Shown: one piece after another, positions 37,238 to 45,715 of the stretch | Layout: every line of letters begins with the position of its first letter | Position numbering within the stretch: position 1 is the first letter of the stretch | DNA from: Heliomarina baculiformis | Lineage (GTDB): Bacteria; Pseudomonadota; Alphaproteobacteria; Rhodobacterales; Rhodobacteraceae | Assembly: GCF_019966545.1 (NCBI RefSeq) | Contig: NZ_JAIMIC010000003.1 | Span: forward strand, 297,280 to 361,279 | DNA length: 64,000 nucleotides | Reading direction: 5' to 3' | Made by a program: the position numbers and the translations under genes | Notes under the pieces: generated by a model | Seen by the model: only the letters and a program-made list of their open reading frames with translations | Databases searched by the model: none | Told to the model about the DNA's origin: nothing

Positions 37238-40012
37238 TTACGCCGCTTTCGCGAGGTTGCGCAGCACGTAATGCAGCACGCCGCCATGTTCGATGTATTC
37301 GATCTCGATGGCCGTATCGATCCGGCATTTCAGCTTGATCGACTTGGTCGAGCCATCCGCCATCACGATATCGCAATCGACCACTTCCTGCGGTTTGATC
37401 GTGTCGAGTCCGTGGATCGAAACAGTCTCTTCGCCGGTCAGACCCAGCGATTTGCGGGTATCGCCCCCGGTGAACTCGAACGGTATGACGCCCATGCCAA
37501 CAAGGTTCGAGCGGTGGATACGCTCGAAATTCTCGGCGATCACCGCCTTCACGCCCAGCAGTGCCGTACCTTTGGCCGCCCAGTCGCGCGAGGACCCCGC
37601 GCCATACTGTTCGCCGCCAAAGATCACCAGCGGGGTGCCGGCTTCCTGATAGGCCATGGCTGCGTCATAGATCGCTGCCTGTTCGCCATCGGGGCCCTTG
37701 GTATAGCCGCCTTCGACCCCGTCCAGCATCTCGTTCTTGATACGGATGTTGGCAAAGGTCCCGCGCATCATCACCTCGTGATTGCCACGACGCGACCCGT
37801 ACGAGTTGAACTCGCGCACGGGCACCTGACGCTCGACGAGGTATTTCCCGGCCGGGGTGGTCTCCTTGAACGATCCCGCCGGCGAGATGTGGTCGGTGGT
37901 GACCATGTCGCCGAGCACCGCCAGTACACGCGCGTTCTCGATGTTGGAAATCGTACCCGGATCTTTGGACATGCCCTGGAAGTAAGGCGGGTTCTGCACA
38001 TAGGTCGAGCTCGCGGGCCAGTCATAGGTCTCGCCACCGGAAACTTCGACGCCCTGCCACTTGTCGTCGCCCTTGAACACGTCGGCGTATTTATCCTGGA
38101 AGGCATCGCGGGTGACGGTCTTTTCGACCAGCTCAGCGATCTCTGCATTCGAGGGCCAGATGTCTTTCAGATAGACATCGTTGCCGTCCTTGTCGGTGCC
38201 AAGCGCGTCCCTGGTGATGTCGACATTCATGTCGCCGACAAGCGAATAGGCCACGACCAGCGGCGGCGAGGCAAGGTAGTTCGCACGCACATCGGGGGAG
38301 ATACGGCCCTCGAAGTTCCGGTTGCCCGACAGGATCGAGGTCCCGATCAGATCGTAATCGTTGATCGCCTTGGAAATCGGTGCCTCGAGCGGGCCCGAGT
38401 TACCGATACATGTGGTGCAGCCATAGCCGACAAGGTTGAACCCGATCGCGTCCAGATGTTCTTGCAGGCCAGCGGCTTCAAGATACTGCGACACAACCTG
38501 CGACCCCGGTGCCAGCGAGGTTTTCACCCAAGGCTTGCGGGTCAGACCCAGCTCATGCGCTTTCTTGGCCACCAGACCGGCGCCGATCATCACATAGGGG
38601 TTCGACGTGTTGGTGCAGGAGGTGATCGACGCGATCACGATGGACCCGTCATGCAACTGGTAGGCACCGTCATCGGTCTTGTACCAGCCCTTGGCGTGAT
38701 GGCCTTCGTCGCCCGGAATGTCGCGCGGCTCGGGCGCGCCGCCTTCACCTTCCCAGCGGACTTCTTCCTTGACCGAGGCATCCTTACCGCTGCGCACGCC
38801 CTTGACATATTCAGCGAAAGCAGGGGCGGCTTTGTCGAGCGCGATGTAATCCTGCGGGCGCTTCGGACCCGAGATGGCGGGCACGATCGTGCCCATGTCC
38901 AGTTCCAGCGTCGAGGAATAGACCGGGCTGTAATCCGCGCCGCGCCACATGCCGTTTTCCTTGGCATAGGCTTCGACCAGTTTCACGCGGGCTTCGTCGC
39001 GGCCGGTATTGCGCAGGTAACGCAGGGTTTCGTCGTCGATCGGGAAGAAACCACAAGTCGCGCCGTATTCCGGTGCCATGTTGGCGATGGTCGCACGCTG
39101 TGCCAGCGGCAGGTTATCCAGACCTTCGCCATAGAATTCGACAAATTTCGACACCACGCCATGTTCGCGCAGCATTTCGACGACTTTCAGCACGAGGTCG
39201 GTACCGGTGGTGCCTTCCATCATCTCGCCGGTCAGCTTGAAGCCGACAACTTCGGGAATCAGCATCGAAATCGGCTGGCCCAGCATCGCGGCTTCGGCCT
39301 CGATCCCGCCAACACCCCAGCCAAGCACGGCCGCGCCATTCACCATGGTGGTGTGGCTGTCGGTGCCGACCAGCGTATCGGGATAGGCGACTTCCTCGCC
39401 GTTCTGGTCCTTGTCGGTCCAGACGGTCTGGGCAAGATACTCAAGGTTCACCTGGTGGCAGATGCCGGTGCCCGGCGGCACAACGCGGAAGTTTTCAAAC
39501 GCGGTCTGGCCCCATTTCAGGAACTCGTAGCGCTCCATGTTGCGCTCGTACTCGCGGTCCACGTTCATCTGGAAGGCGCGCGGGTTGCCAAATTCGTCGA
39601 TCATGACCGAATGGTCGATCACCAGGTCGACGGGGTTCAGCGGGTTGATCTTTTGCGCGTCGCCGCCCAGAGCCTTGATGCCGTCGCGCATCGCGGCAAG
39701 GTCGACAACGGCGGGAACGCCAGTGAAATCCTGCATCAGCACGCGGGCGGGGCGATAGGCGATCTCGCGCGGGTTCTGGCCACCGTTCGCGCCCCATTCG
39801 GCAAATGCCTTGATGTCGTCGGTGGAAACGGTCTTGCCGTCCTCGAAACGCAGCATGTTCTCAAGAACCACTTTCAGCGCGGCTGGCAGGTTCGAGAAAT
39901 CGCCCAGACCGGCTTCGGTCGCGGCGGGAATCGAGTAATACGAGATGGTAGTGCCGTCCACGCTCAGCGATTTGCGTGTTTTGGCGGTGTCCTGTCCGAC
40001 GGTGATGGGCAT
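37238..40012 (-). CDS. acnA: Aconitate hydratase AcnA
   Basis: A 924-residue [4Fe-4S] enzyme that interconverts citrate and isocitrate in the TCA cycle. Cluster ligands are Cys466 (ASITSCTNTSNP), Cys532 and Cys535 (GYGCTTCIGNSGP). The swivel domain carries GDMVTTDHISPAG and GGEQYGAGSSRDWAAKG with the substrate-binding serine and arginine. Length and motifs match the AcnA/IRP1 class. The start at 40012 has GAGGAGG upstream. It is transcribed alone and is divergent from a DUF1223 gene. Confidence 0.97.
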   Translation of the reverse strand: MPITVGQDTAKTRKSLSVDGTTISYYSIPAATEAGLGDFSNLPAALKVVLENMLRFEDGKTVSTDDIKAFAEWGANGGQNPREIAYRPARVLMQDFTGVPAVVDLAAMRDGIKALGGDAQKINPLNPVDLVIDHSVMIDEFGNPRAFQMNVDREYERNMERYEFLKWGQTAFENFRVVPPGTGICHQVNLEYLAQTVWTDKDQNGEEVAYPDTLVGTDSHTTMVNGAAVLGWGVGGIEAEAAMLGQPISMLIPEVVGFKLTGEMMEGTTGTDLVLKVVEMLREHGVVSKFVEFYGEGLDNLPLAQRATIANMAPEYGATCGFFPIDDETLRYLRNTGRDEARVKLVEAYAKENGMWRGADYSPVYSSTLELDMGTIVPAISGPKRPQDYIALDKAAPAFAEYVKGVRSGKDASVKEEVRWEGEGGAPEPRDIPGDEGHHAKGWYKTDDGAYQLHDGSIVIASITSCTNTSNPYVMIGAGLVAKKAHELGLTRKPWVKTSLAPGSQVVSQYLEAAGLQEHLDAIGFNLVGYGCTTCIGNSGPLEAPISKAINDYDLIGTSILSGNRNFEGRISPDVRANYLASPPLVVAYSLVGDMNVDITRDALGTDKDGNDVYLKDIWPSNAEIAELVEKTVTRDAFQDKYADVFKGDDKWQGVEVSGGETYDWPASSTYVQNPPYFQGMSKDPGTISNIENARVLAVLGDMVTTDHISPAGSFKETTPAGKYLVERQVPVREFNSYGSRRGNHEVMMRGTFANIRIKNEMLDGVEGGYTKGPDGEQAAIYDAAMAYQEAGTPLVIFGGEQYGAGSSRDWAAKGTALLGVKAVIAENFERIHRSNLVGMGVIPFEFTGGDTRKSLGLTGEETVSIHGLDTIKPQEVVDCDIVMADGSTKSIKLKCRIDTAIEIEYIEHGGVLHYVLRNLAKAA

Positions 40013-40290
40013 GAATGGCCTCCTCATTATGCGGAAAATGGGAATTCGCTACACGCTATCTGCCTCAGCCCGCGTTGGCATTCAATAGCGATCATCTTCC
40101 CGATGCCATTTTTTGTATACCATTGCACACAATTTGTGATCGCTTAGGGTTTTTGTTGGTTTTTTGTCGCGCTCAAAGATTATCAGGCGGGATTCGCGGC
40201 AGCTTTATCACCATTGTTTCACCTATGATTGATTGGCCATTACAAGCGGTGCCGACTACACCAGCCGCACGCTCACCCGGAAAGATGAAT

Positions 40291-40992
40291 ATGAAACTGC
40301 CCGCTACCCTTCTTGCCGCAGCCCTCTCCCTGATACCTGTCAGCTTGTGGGCCGAGGACGATCCGGTTGTGGTCGAACTGTTCACCTCGCAGGGCTGTTC
40401 CTCCTGTCCGCCTGCCGACCGGCTGCTCAAGCGGCTCACCGAACGCGGCGACGTGATCGCGCTCGCGCTGCATGTGGATTACTGGGATTACATCGGCTGG
40501 GTGGATGAATTCGCCGATCCGGCCTTTACCAAGCGCCAGAAACGCTATGCCAAGGCGGCGGGCCGCCACATGATCTACACGCCGCAGATGATCGTGAACG
40601 GTCTCGATGATCTGGTGGGGGCACATGACCTCAAGCTGACCGACCTTATCGCGGCGCATAAGGAAAAACCCCCTCGTGCCCGGATCAGCCTAGCAGAGAA
40701 TGACACGGAACTGACCATCACCATCGCGCCCCTGGCCGGGCCGCTCAAAGGTCCGTTCGACGTGCATCTCGTGACCTACGAACCCGAGCAGACGGTCAAG
40801 ATCAAAAAGGGCGAAAACGCCGGTCTCAGCCTCGATTACGTGAACGTGGTGACAAGCTGGACGCACGTGGGCACATGGGACGGTCAGGGCGAAACCGTCA
40901 TGGAGACGGAGCTCGGCGGTCCGCTGCCGACCGTCGTGATGGTGCAGGAAACCGGACCCGGAGAGATCCTCGCCGCTGCCGTCGCGGATTAA
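40291..40992 (+). CDS. DUF1223 secreted thioredoxin-like protein
   Basis: A 233-residue exported protein. A signal peptide (MKLPATLLAAALSLIPVSLWA) precedes a thioredoxin-like domain with VELFTSQGCSSCPPADRLL near residues 28-46, including a C-x2-C pair, and later YTPQMIVNG near 94-102. DUF1223 members sit in the periplasm; their reaction is not known. ATG 40291 is preferred over ATG 40285 because GGAAAG is six bases before it. The gene is divergent from acnA. Confidence 0.85.
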   Translation: MKLPATLLAAALSLIPVSLWAEDDPVVVELFTSQGCSSCPPADRLLKRLTERGDVIALALHVDYWDYIGWVDEFADPAFTKRQKRYAKAAGRHMIYTPQMIVNGLDDLVGAHDLKLTDLIAAHKEKPPRARISLAENDTELTITIAPLAGPLKGPFDVHLVTYEPEQTVKIKKGENAGLSLDYVNVVTSWTHVGTWDGQGETVMETELGGPLPTVVMVQETGPGEILAAAVAD

Positions 40993-41005
40993 GCGAACCG
41001 CTTAA
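40989..41005. terminator. Hairpin spanning two convergent stop codons
   Basis: TTAAGCG (40989-40995) and CGCTTAA (40999-41005) form a perfect 7-bp inverted repeat around AAC. It contains the TAA of the DUF1223 gene and the TAA of the convergent acyltransferase gene. It lacks T runs, so terminator function is only likely. Confidence 0.45.
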
Positions 41006-41925
41006 CCGGGCCGGTCGGTTTCCAGACCTACGTCGAACCACGGTTTCCAGCGCCGGTGAATCCAGAACCACTGGCCCATATGCTCGCGCACAAGGGCTTC
41101 AAGCCCGTCGTTCAGATCCTGCGTCATGGTCTTGGCGTCGGTGTGAGGAATCGGCGGGTGCATGACGATCTCGAATTCCAGCCCGTTCTCCTGCCGGATC
41201 GCATAGACCGGCAGCATGATTGCGTTATGCTTCAGCGCCAGTTCCGCCGGCACAGTCGAGGTCACCGCCGGTTTACCAAAGAAATCGATCGCGACGCCGC
41301 CATGGCTGTGCAGGTCTCCGACAATCGCGATCAGCCCGCCGCCTTTAAGGTGGCGTACCATCTCGATCATGCCGCGCCGTCCCTGTTCGAACATCGGCGT
41401 GCCGACCGCCGACAGGGCGCGCACGTAATGCTCGTTGAAATAGGGGTTGGCCATCCGGCGATAAAGTGCGCCGATTTCATAGCCGCGATTGATCATATGC
41501 GCCCGCGCGGCATCGTAGTTGCCGAAATGCCCGGTCATGAAGACCACCGGACGGCCCTCGGCCCGCGCTTCTTCCAGTGCGGCAAGGCCGGGGCCGGTAA
41601 CCTTGGCCGCGTAGGCGCGTTCTAGAAAGGGACGCCCGGAGTACAGTTCGATCAGCGCGCGCCCCGCATTGTCGGGCACCTCGCGGCATAGCCGCTCAAC
41701 ATCCGCCTTGGGCAGCTCGGGCATCACCAGTTTCAGGTTGTTGCGTATTCGTTTGCGCCCGCCCGCCAGCGGGCTCAGCACCCGCGACACCAGCCACCCC
41801 ATCATTGGCACCCGCCAGCGATAGGGCACAAGCAGGGCAAGCCCGATCAAAGCCCGCAGCACGAGGTTGCTGCAGAAATACCCGGCGCGCGCCGGTCTGG
41901 AGAGTTGGGAAATGTCAGCAGGCAC
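41002..41925 (-). CDS. Lipid A acyltransferase-like protein (LpxL/HtrB family)
   Basis: A 307-residue inner-membrane-associated acyltransferase. One N-terminal hydrophobic segment (about residues 22-47) precedes the acyltransferase domain with the catalytic H-x4-D as HFGNYD near 132-137, then IVGDLHSHGGVAIDFFGKPA near 202-221. The family transfers secondary acyl chains to lipid A or related lipids. The apparent start is GTG 41925, five bases after the upstream DMT permease stop, so the two genes are likely cotranscribed. Its precise acceptor is not evident. Confidence 0.87.
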   Translation of the reverse strand: MPADISQLSRPARAGYFCSNLVLRALIGLALLVPYRWRVPMMGWLVSRVLSPLAGGRKRIRNNLKLVMPELPKADVERLCREVPDNAGRALIELYSGRPFLERAYAAKVTGPGLAALEEARAEGRPVVFMTGHFGNYDAARAHMINRGYEIGALYRRMANPYFNEHYVRALSAVGTPMFEQGRRGMIEMVRHLKGGGLIAIVGDLHSHGGVAIDFFGKPAVTSTVPAELALKHNAIMLPVYAIRQENGLEFEIVMHPPIPHTDAKTMTQDLNDGLEALVREHMGQWFWIHRRWKPWFDVGLETDRPG

Positions 41926-41930
41926 AGGCG

Positions 41931-42803
41931 TCAGCGCAATTGGTATGTTTCACGATACCAGACATAAAGACCCGCCCCCGCGATCACAAGGGAACCGATG
42001 ATGGTCCAGCCGTCGGGCATTTCCGAGAACAGTGTCATCCCCCAAAACGCCGCAAAGGCCAGATTGAGGTAGTTATAGGGCGCCAGCATCGTCGCTTCGC
42101 CACGCGTAAAGGCTTGAATCAGCGCCATCTGCCCGATTGTCCCCGCCAGAACGATCATGATCATCAGCCCGATCGAGGTCGCATCCGGCGTCACCCAGCG
42201 GAACGGCACCGCGATGCTCAGCAGGATCGTGCCGACAAGCCCGGTGTAAAAAAGCGAGGTCCAGACATCCTCATCCGGGCCAAGCCGCCGCGTCAGCAGC
42301 GAATAGCTGGAATAGGACAGGGCGGCGGCCAGCGGGAAAAACGCTGCCGGTGTAAACACGTCGCTGCCGGGCCGGATGATGATCAGCGCCCCGATGATGG
42401 CGACGACGATGCCGGTGATCCGGCGCGGCCCCAGTCTTTCTCCAAGGAAAAGCGCCGCCCCCAGCGTGATCAGCACCGGGTTGGTCGCCATCAGCGCGGC
42501 CGCATCGGTCAGCGGAATAAAACTCAGCCCGGTGAAAAAGAACGCGGTCGCGCTCATCAACAGGATCGAACGAAAGATCTGCAGCTTGGGATAGCGGGTG
42601 CGCACCACACGGCTGAACCTCGGCAGGATCAGGAGGGTCACAAGCGCCATCTGGCCCGCATAGCGCACCCAGAGCGAGGGCAGCACACCGACCCTTGGCG
42701 CCAGCGCCTTCACGCTCATGTCCATGACGGAAAAGCAGAAAATCGCGGTGACCATCAATAGGATGGCGCGATTCTGGTCCGACATGGGGACAGAGGTGCT
42801 CAT
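41931..42803 (-). CDS. DMT-superfamily (EamA) permease
   Basis: A 290-residue protein with ten hydrophobic helices formed by two EamA repeats, each ending in a conserved LGERLGPRRITGIVVAIIG or similar segment (first near residues 117-135). The family exports or imports small metabolites such as amino acids and nucleosides; the substrate is not evident. It is followed after five bases by the acyltransferase gene. Confidence 0.88.
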   Translation of the reverse strand: MSTSVPMSDQNRAILLMVTAIFCFSVMDMSVKALAPRVGVLPSLWVRYAGQMALVTLLILPRFSRVVRTRYPKLQIFRSILLMSATAFFFTGLSFIPLTDAAALMATNPVLITLGAALFLGERLGPRRITGIVVAIIGALIIIRPGSDVFTPAAFFPLAAALSYSSYSLLTRRLGPDEDVWTSLFYTGLVGTILLSIAVPFRWVTPDATSIGLMIMIVLAGTIGQMALIQAFTRGEATMLAPYNYLNLAFAAFWGMTLFSEMPDGWTIIGSLVIAGAGLYVWYRETYQLR

Positions 42804-42939
42804 TCCGTCACGGCCAGGCCGGGCAGGCAGGAGAGATCGAAACAGGCGGGGTAAGCGTGCATACTGTACCTGTTAAGCGTCTCTCTCCGAACTGTCCATG
42901 CCGTTCGTCGCCGTTACACCGCCAAGCGGTCGCGGGGGA

Positions 42940-44034
42940 TCACTCTTCCTCTTCGTCGTCCTCTTCCGTCTGCATTTCGATATCGCCCAGATCGAAAAGT
43001 TCGCGGATCGAAGCTACAACTGCCCCCATGGCCTCTTCGGCCTCTTTCTTTTTGACCTTACCCTTGTCGGTAATCTCGTCGCGCAGGTTGTCCGCCATGC
43101 GCTGGGACATGTTGTCGAACAGGAAATCGACAACGCCCGAGGTCTCGGGGTCGGTGGCGCCCGCCATCGCGGTGACAAGCACCGCCGGATCGCAGGCTCG
43201 TACCACCGCAGGCACATCCGCCGGTTTCACCCGGATCGAGATATGGGCGAAGGTAAAGATCTCCTTGCGGACCCTTTCGGCGAATTCGGCATCGGTCTCG
43301 TCCAGCCCGGTCAGCATGTCGTCACGAGTCTTTGCCGCCGACTGGTTGAGAATGGCGCCCACGCGCGTGTTGGGCCGCGCCTGAAAGGCGATTTCAGGGC
43401 GCTCATCAAGCTGTGCGGCCAGCGACAGGCCGATCCGGTCCACCGCCTCGGGCGTCACGGATTCGGTCTGCGATACCGCGTAGGTAATGCGCCGGGCCAG
43501 CGGCCCGGGCAGTTTGCCAAGCAGTTCCGCCGCCTTCTTTGTCTCGATCTTTGACAGCAGCACCGCCGCGACCTCGATGCTTTCTTTTTCCGCGAATCCG
43601 ATCAGGTCCTCGATGGGCAGGGCGCGCAGCCGCTCCCACGGGTCGCCCAGCTGCCGCACCCCGGCCTCTTTGCGCAGACGGTTGGCGGTCTGGCGGCTGA
43701 TCTTGCCGTCGAGCGCGTTCAGCGCCCCCGCGATCCCGTTGGTAAAGGCCAGCCCGACCCGCTCCAGCTCATCCGCGAATTCATCGACCACCGAGGCCAG
43801 CGTATCACGGTCGATCAGGCCCATCTGGCCCATCTGCTGCGTAAGTTTTTCCTGAAGATCCTCGGGCAGGGATTCCAGCGGAATATCCGTGCCATCGTTG
43901 ATCAAGAGCCGGACCACGATGGCCGCCTTGGCCCGTGCATCCAACTGTTTCGGTGCGCCGCCGGTTTTCATCGGCGACGGTGCCGGGCCCGACGTCATCA
44001 TCGGGAGCCCCGGAAAGCCCAGATCGTCTTGCAA
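42940..44034 (-). CDS. fliG: FliG-like flagellar motor switch protein, isolated copy
   Basis: A 364-residue soluble protein. Its C-terminal armadillo domain reads like FliG, notably FDNMSQRMADNLRDEI near residues 303-318, and the middle and N-terminal domains have matching helix patterns (AIVVRLLINDG near 38-48). The middle-domain EHPQ motif of classical FliG is not seen, and the protein ends in an unusual acidic tail (EEDDEEEE). The start appears to be TTG 44034 with GAGG upstream; ATG 44001 is an alternative. No other flagellar gene is in the window. FliG forms the rotor ring that meets the stator. Confidence 0.8.
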   Translation of the reverse strand: MQDDLGFPGLPMMTSGPAPSPMKTGGAPKQLDARAKAAIVVRLLINDGTDIPLESLPEDLQEKLTQQMGQMGLIDRDTLASVVDEFADELERVGLAFTNGIAGALNALDGKISRQTANRLRKEAGVRQLGDPWERLRALPIEDLIGFAEKESIEVAAVLLSKIETKKAAELLGKLPGPLARRITYAVSQTESVTPEAVDRIGLSLAAQLDERPEIAFQARPNTRVGAILNQSAAKTRDDMLTGLDETDAEFAERVRKEIFTFAHISIRVKPADVPAVVRACDPAVLVTAMAGATDPETSGVVDFLFDNMSQRMADNLRDEITDKGKVKKKEAEEAMGAVVASIRELFDLGDIEMQTEEDDEEEE

Positions 44035-44118
44035 AACTACGCCCTCGTTAACAAAAAATCGCCCCTTCCAGAGGTCGGGGCAATCTAGGACGAAAGTCGT
44101 AAATATTAACTGAAACGA

Positions 44119-44649
44119 TCAGTAGCTATAGGTCATTCCGGTACGGATCGCCTTGCGCAGAGAAGCCTCGGCCCAGCTGCCTTCGCCGCCGCGTGCCTTG
44201 ATCTCGCGCCACTGGGCGATGGCTTCATCGGTGCGGCCTTCTGCCACGAAACCCTGCGCCATATAGGACCGCGCCAGCATATTGTCCGGGTTGGACGCAA
44301 TCGCCTTCTCGTAGAACATGTTGGCGGTTTCAAGATCGCCCATCTTGCGGTGGGTAAAGCCCCAATAGGTCAGGACACGGTCGTCCTGCTGATCGGGCAT
44401 CTGGGCCAGAACCGCCTGCGCATCGGTGTAGCGCCCGGCATAGGCCAGCTCGCGCACCGCGCCGTAAAGCGTGTCGGTATCGAGCGAGGATTCCTTGGGA
44501 TCGACGCAAGACTGGGTCTTGTCGTCCCAGATCTGTGTGCCTTCGCACTCGCTCGTGGTTTTCGTGGTCTTGGGCGGGCTCGACATGTCACTGCCAGCCG
44601 CAAAGGCAAAACTTGGCATCGCAACCGCGAAGGCAAGAAGAATACGCAT
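44119..44649 (-). CDS. Secreted TPR protein with an N-terminal Cys motif
   Basis: A 176-residue exported protein. A signal peptide (about 18 residues, ending FAFA) is followed by a short Cys module CEGTQIWDDKTQSCV near residues 35-49, then TPR-like helices (VLTYWGFTHRKMGDLETA, ARSYMAQGFVAEGRTDEAI). Tetratricopeptide repeats mediate protein contacts in the periplasm. The start at 44649 has TGGAG six bases upstream. The Cys module recurs in the next small protein (44759-44917). Function unknown. Confidence 0.78.
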   Translation of the reverse strand: MRILLAFAVAMPSFAFAAGSDMSSPPKTTKTTSECEGTQIWDDKTQSCVDPKESSLDTDTLYGAVRELAYAGRYTDAQAVLAQMPDQQDDRVLTYWGFTHRKMGDLETANMFYEKAIASNPDNMLARSYMAQGFVAEGRTDEAIAQWREIKARGGEGSWAEASLRKAIRTGMTYSY

Positions 44650-44758
44650 AATGAACTCCAATCAGAAACGGGGCCGCCTGCGAATAACCATGCGATTCCA
44701 TCTCGGGTTATCCGCAACCGGCATTGAACTCGTGATCAGACTAGTAGGGGATTCGGGT

Positions 44759-44917
44759 TCAGCCCGTAACCTGCTTCACACAAGATTGCGATTGTGCGTC
44801 CCAGCTCGTGCCTTCGGCGCAGGATTGGGCGCGTTTTTCGGAATTGCACCCCATCGCAAGGCCAAGGGTGGGAACAAGGGTCACGGCAAGGGCAGTCAGG
44901 GCGGCTTTGATCGGCAT
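44759..44917 (-). CDS. Small secreted protein with C-x2-GT-x-WD-x3-QSCV motif
   Basis: A 52-residue protein found by reading the reverse strand. An N-terminal signal sequence (about 22 residues, ending LGLAMG) is followed by one free cysteine and the module C-AEGTSWDAQSQ-SCV. The spacing matches the Cys module of the neighbouring TPR protein and resembles a minimal CBM14-like fold. GAGAGGA lies eight bases before the ATG at 44917. I have seen similar small proteins near purB in related genomes, from memory only. Function unknown. Confidence 0.72.
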   Translation of the reverse strand: MPIKAALTALAVTLVPTLGLAMGCNSEKRAQSCAEGTSWDAQSQSCVKQVTG

Positions 44918-45184
44918 CAGTTTCGTCCTCTCTTGTGCTGAGTATATGCAATCAGGCTAAACCCGATTGACGCTGCGTCAAAACGCTTTTGGCCCCGCTC
45001 ACGCGTCTGTGCAGTGATTTGGCCCCGGATGCATCGGAATTGATTTTTTCCGGTGCTTAGTTACCCTGTGGTTGAACCATCCGGCAATTTCCGCGTTGCG
45101 ATGATAGTGCACCGGACAGGCCAAAACCCGACAGGGCAGGCGACCCGCGCGGCTACGGACACGTTTTTTTGAAAAGGAAAACCC

Positions 45185-45487
45185 ATGCGTTGCACGAAAT
45201 TTCTCAAGGCCCTGCCGCTTGCGGCCCTCCTTGTCAGCGCTCAGAGCCTGCCTCTCGCGGCTGCCGGTCTCGCCCCGATAGCGGCCCCCGGCAAATACGA
45301 GCGCATCTGCGCCACTCGACTGGCCACCCGTCTCGGTGTGCCGCTCTTCACTATCCGATACGCCCCGCGTGACGTCACCGACGTCGGAAACACTGTGGTC
45401 CACGTCCATTCCAACGACGGCCTAGGCCGCGCCGCCTGCGAGATCAGCAGCAGGGGCGTGGTGGTGCAGGTGGTTATTCAGGTGTGA
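45185..45487 (+). CDS. Small exported protein of unknown function
   Basis: A 100-residue protein with a clear signal peptide (residues about 1-26, LKALPLAALLVSAQSLPLAAA). The mature part is about 74 residues with two cysteines (ICATRL, AACEIS) that could form a disulfide and a beta-rich end (VVVQVVIQV). AAAAGGAAAA lies just before the ATG. I do not recognise a family. It stands alone between the small Cys-motif gene and the convergent purB. Confidence 0.65.
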   Translation: MRCTKFLKALPLAALLVSAQSLPLAAAGLAPIAAPGKYERICATRLATRLGVPLFTIRYAPRDVTDVGNTVVHVHSNDGLGRAACEISSRGVVVQVVIQV

Positions 45488-45667
45488 CGGCAGAGGTTGC
45501 GTTGAAGGCGTTCAGGCCAAAGTCGAATCCAAAGTGGCCATGCTGCGAAAGTCCGGCGCTACCCTGACCGCCGTTGACGCGAGTGAGCGAATAAACTGGA
45601 ATTCAGAGCCGTCGGGGCAAAGATGGCTCTCATGGTCATCAGACATTGAGCTAGTGCCACGCACAGA

Positions 45668-45690
45668 AAAGGGCCCACGCTGGGCCCTTT
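45668..45690 (-). terminator. Terminator of purB
   Basis: AAAGGGCCCA (45668-45677) pairs with TGGGCCCTTT (45681-45690) around CGC, and on the minus strand ends in a T run. It lies 26 bases after the purB stop. Confidence 0.85.
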
Positions 45691-45715
45691 GAACGCATTG
45701 CGTTTTCGGCAGTGA

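Noticed and set aside
37271..40147. 958-codon plus-strand frame opposite acnA
   Set aside because: Antisense shadow caused by high GC at third positions; acnA on the minus strand has all catalytic motifs.
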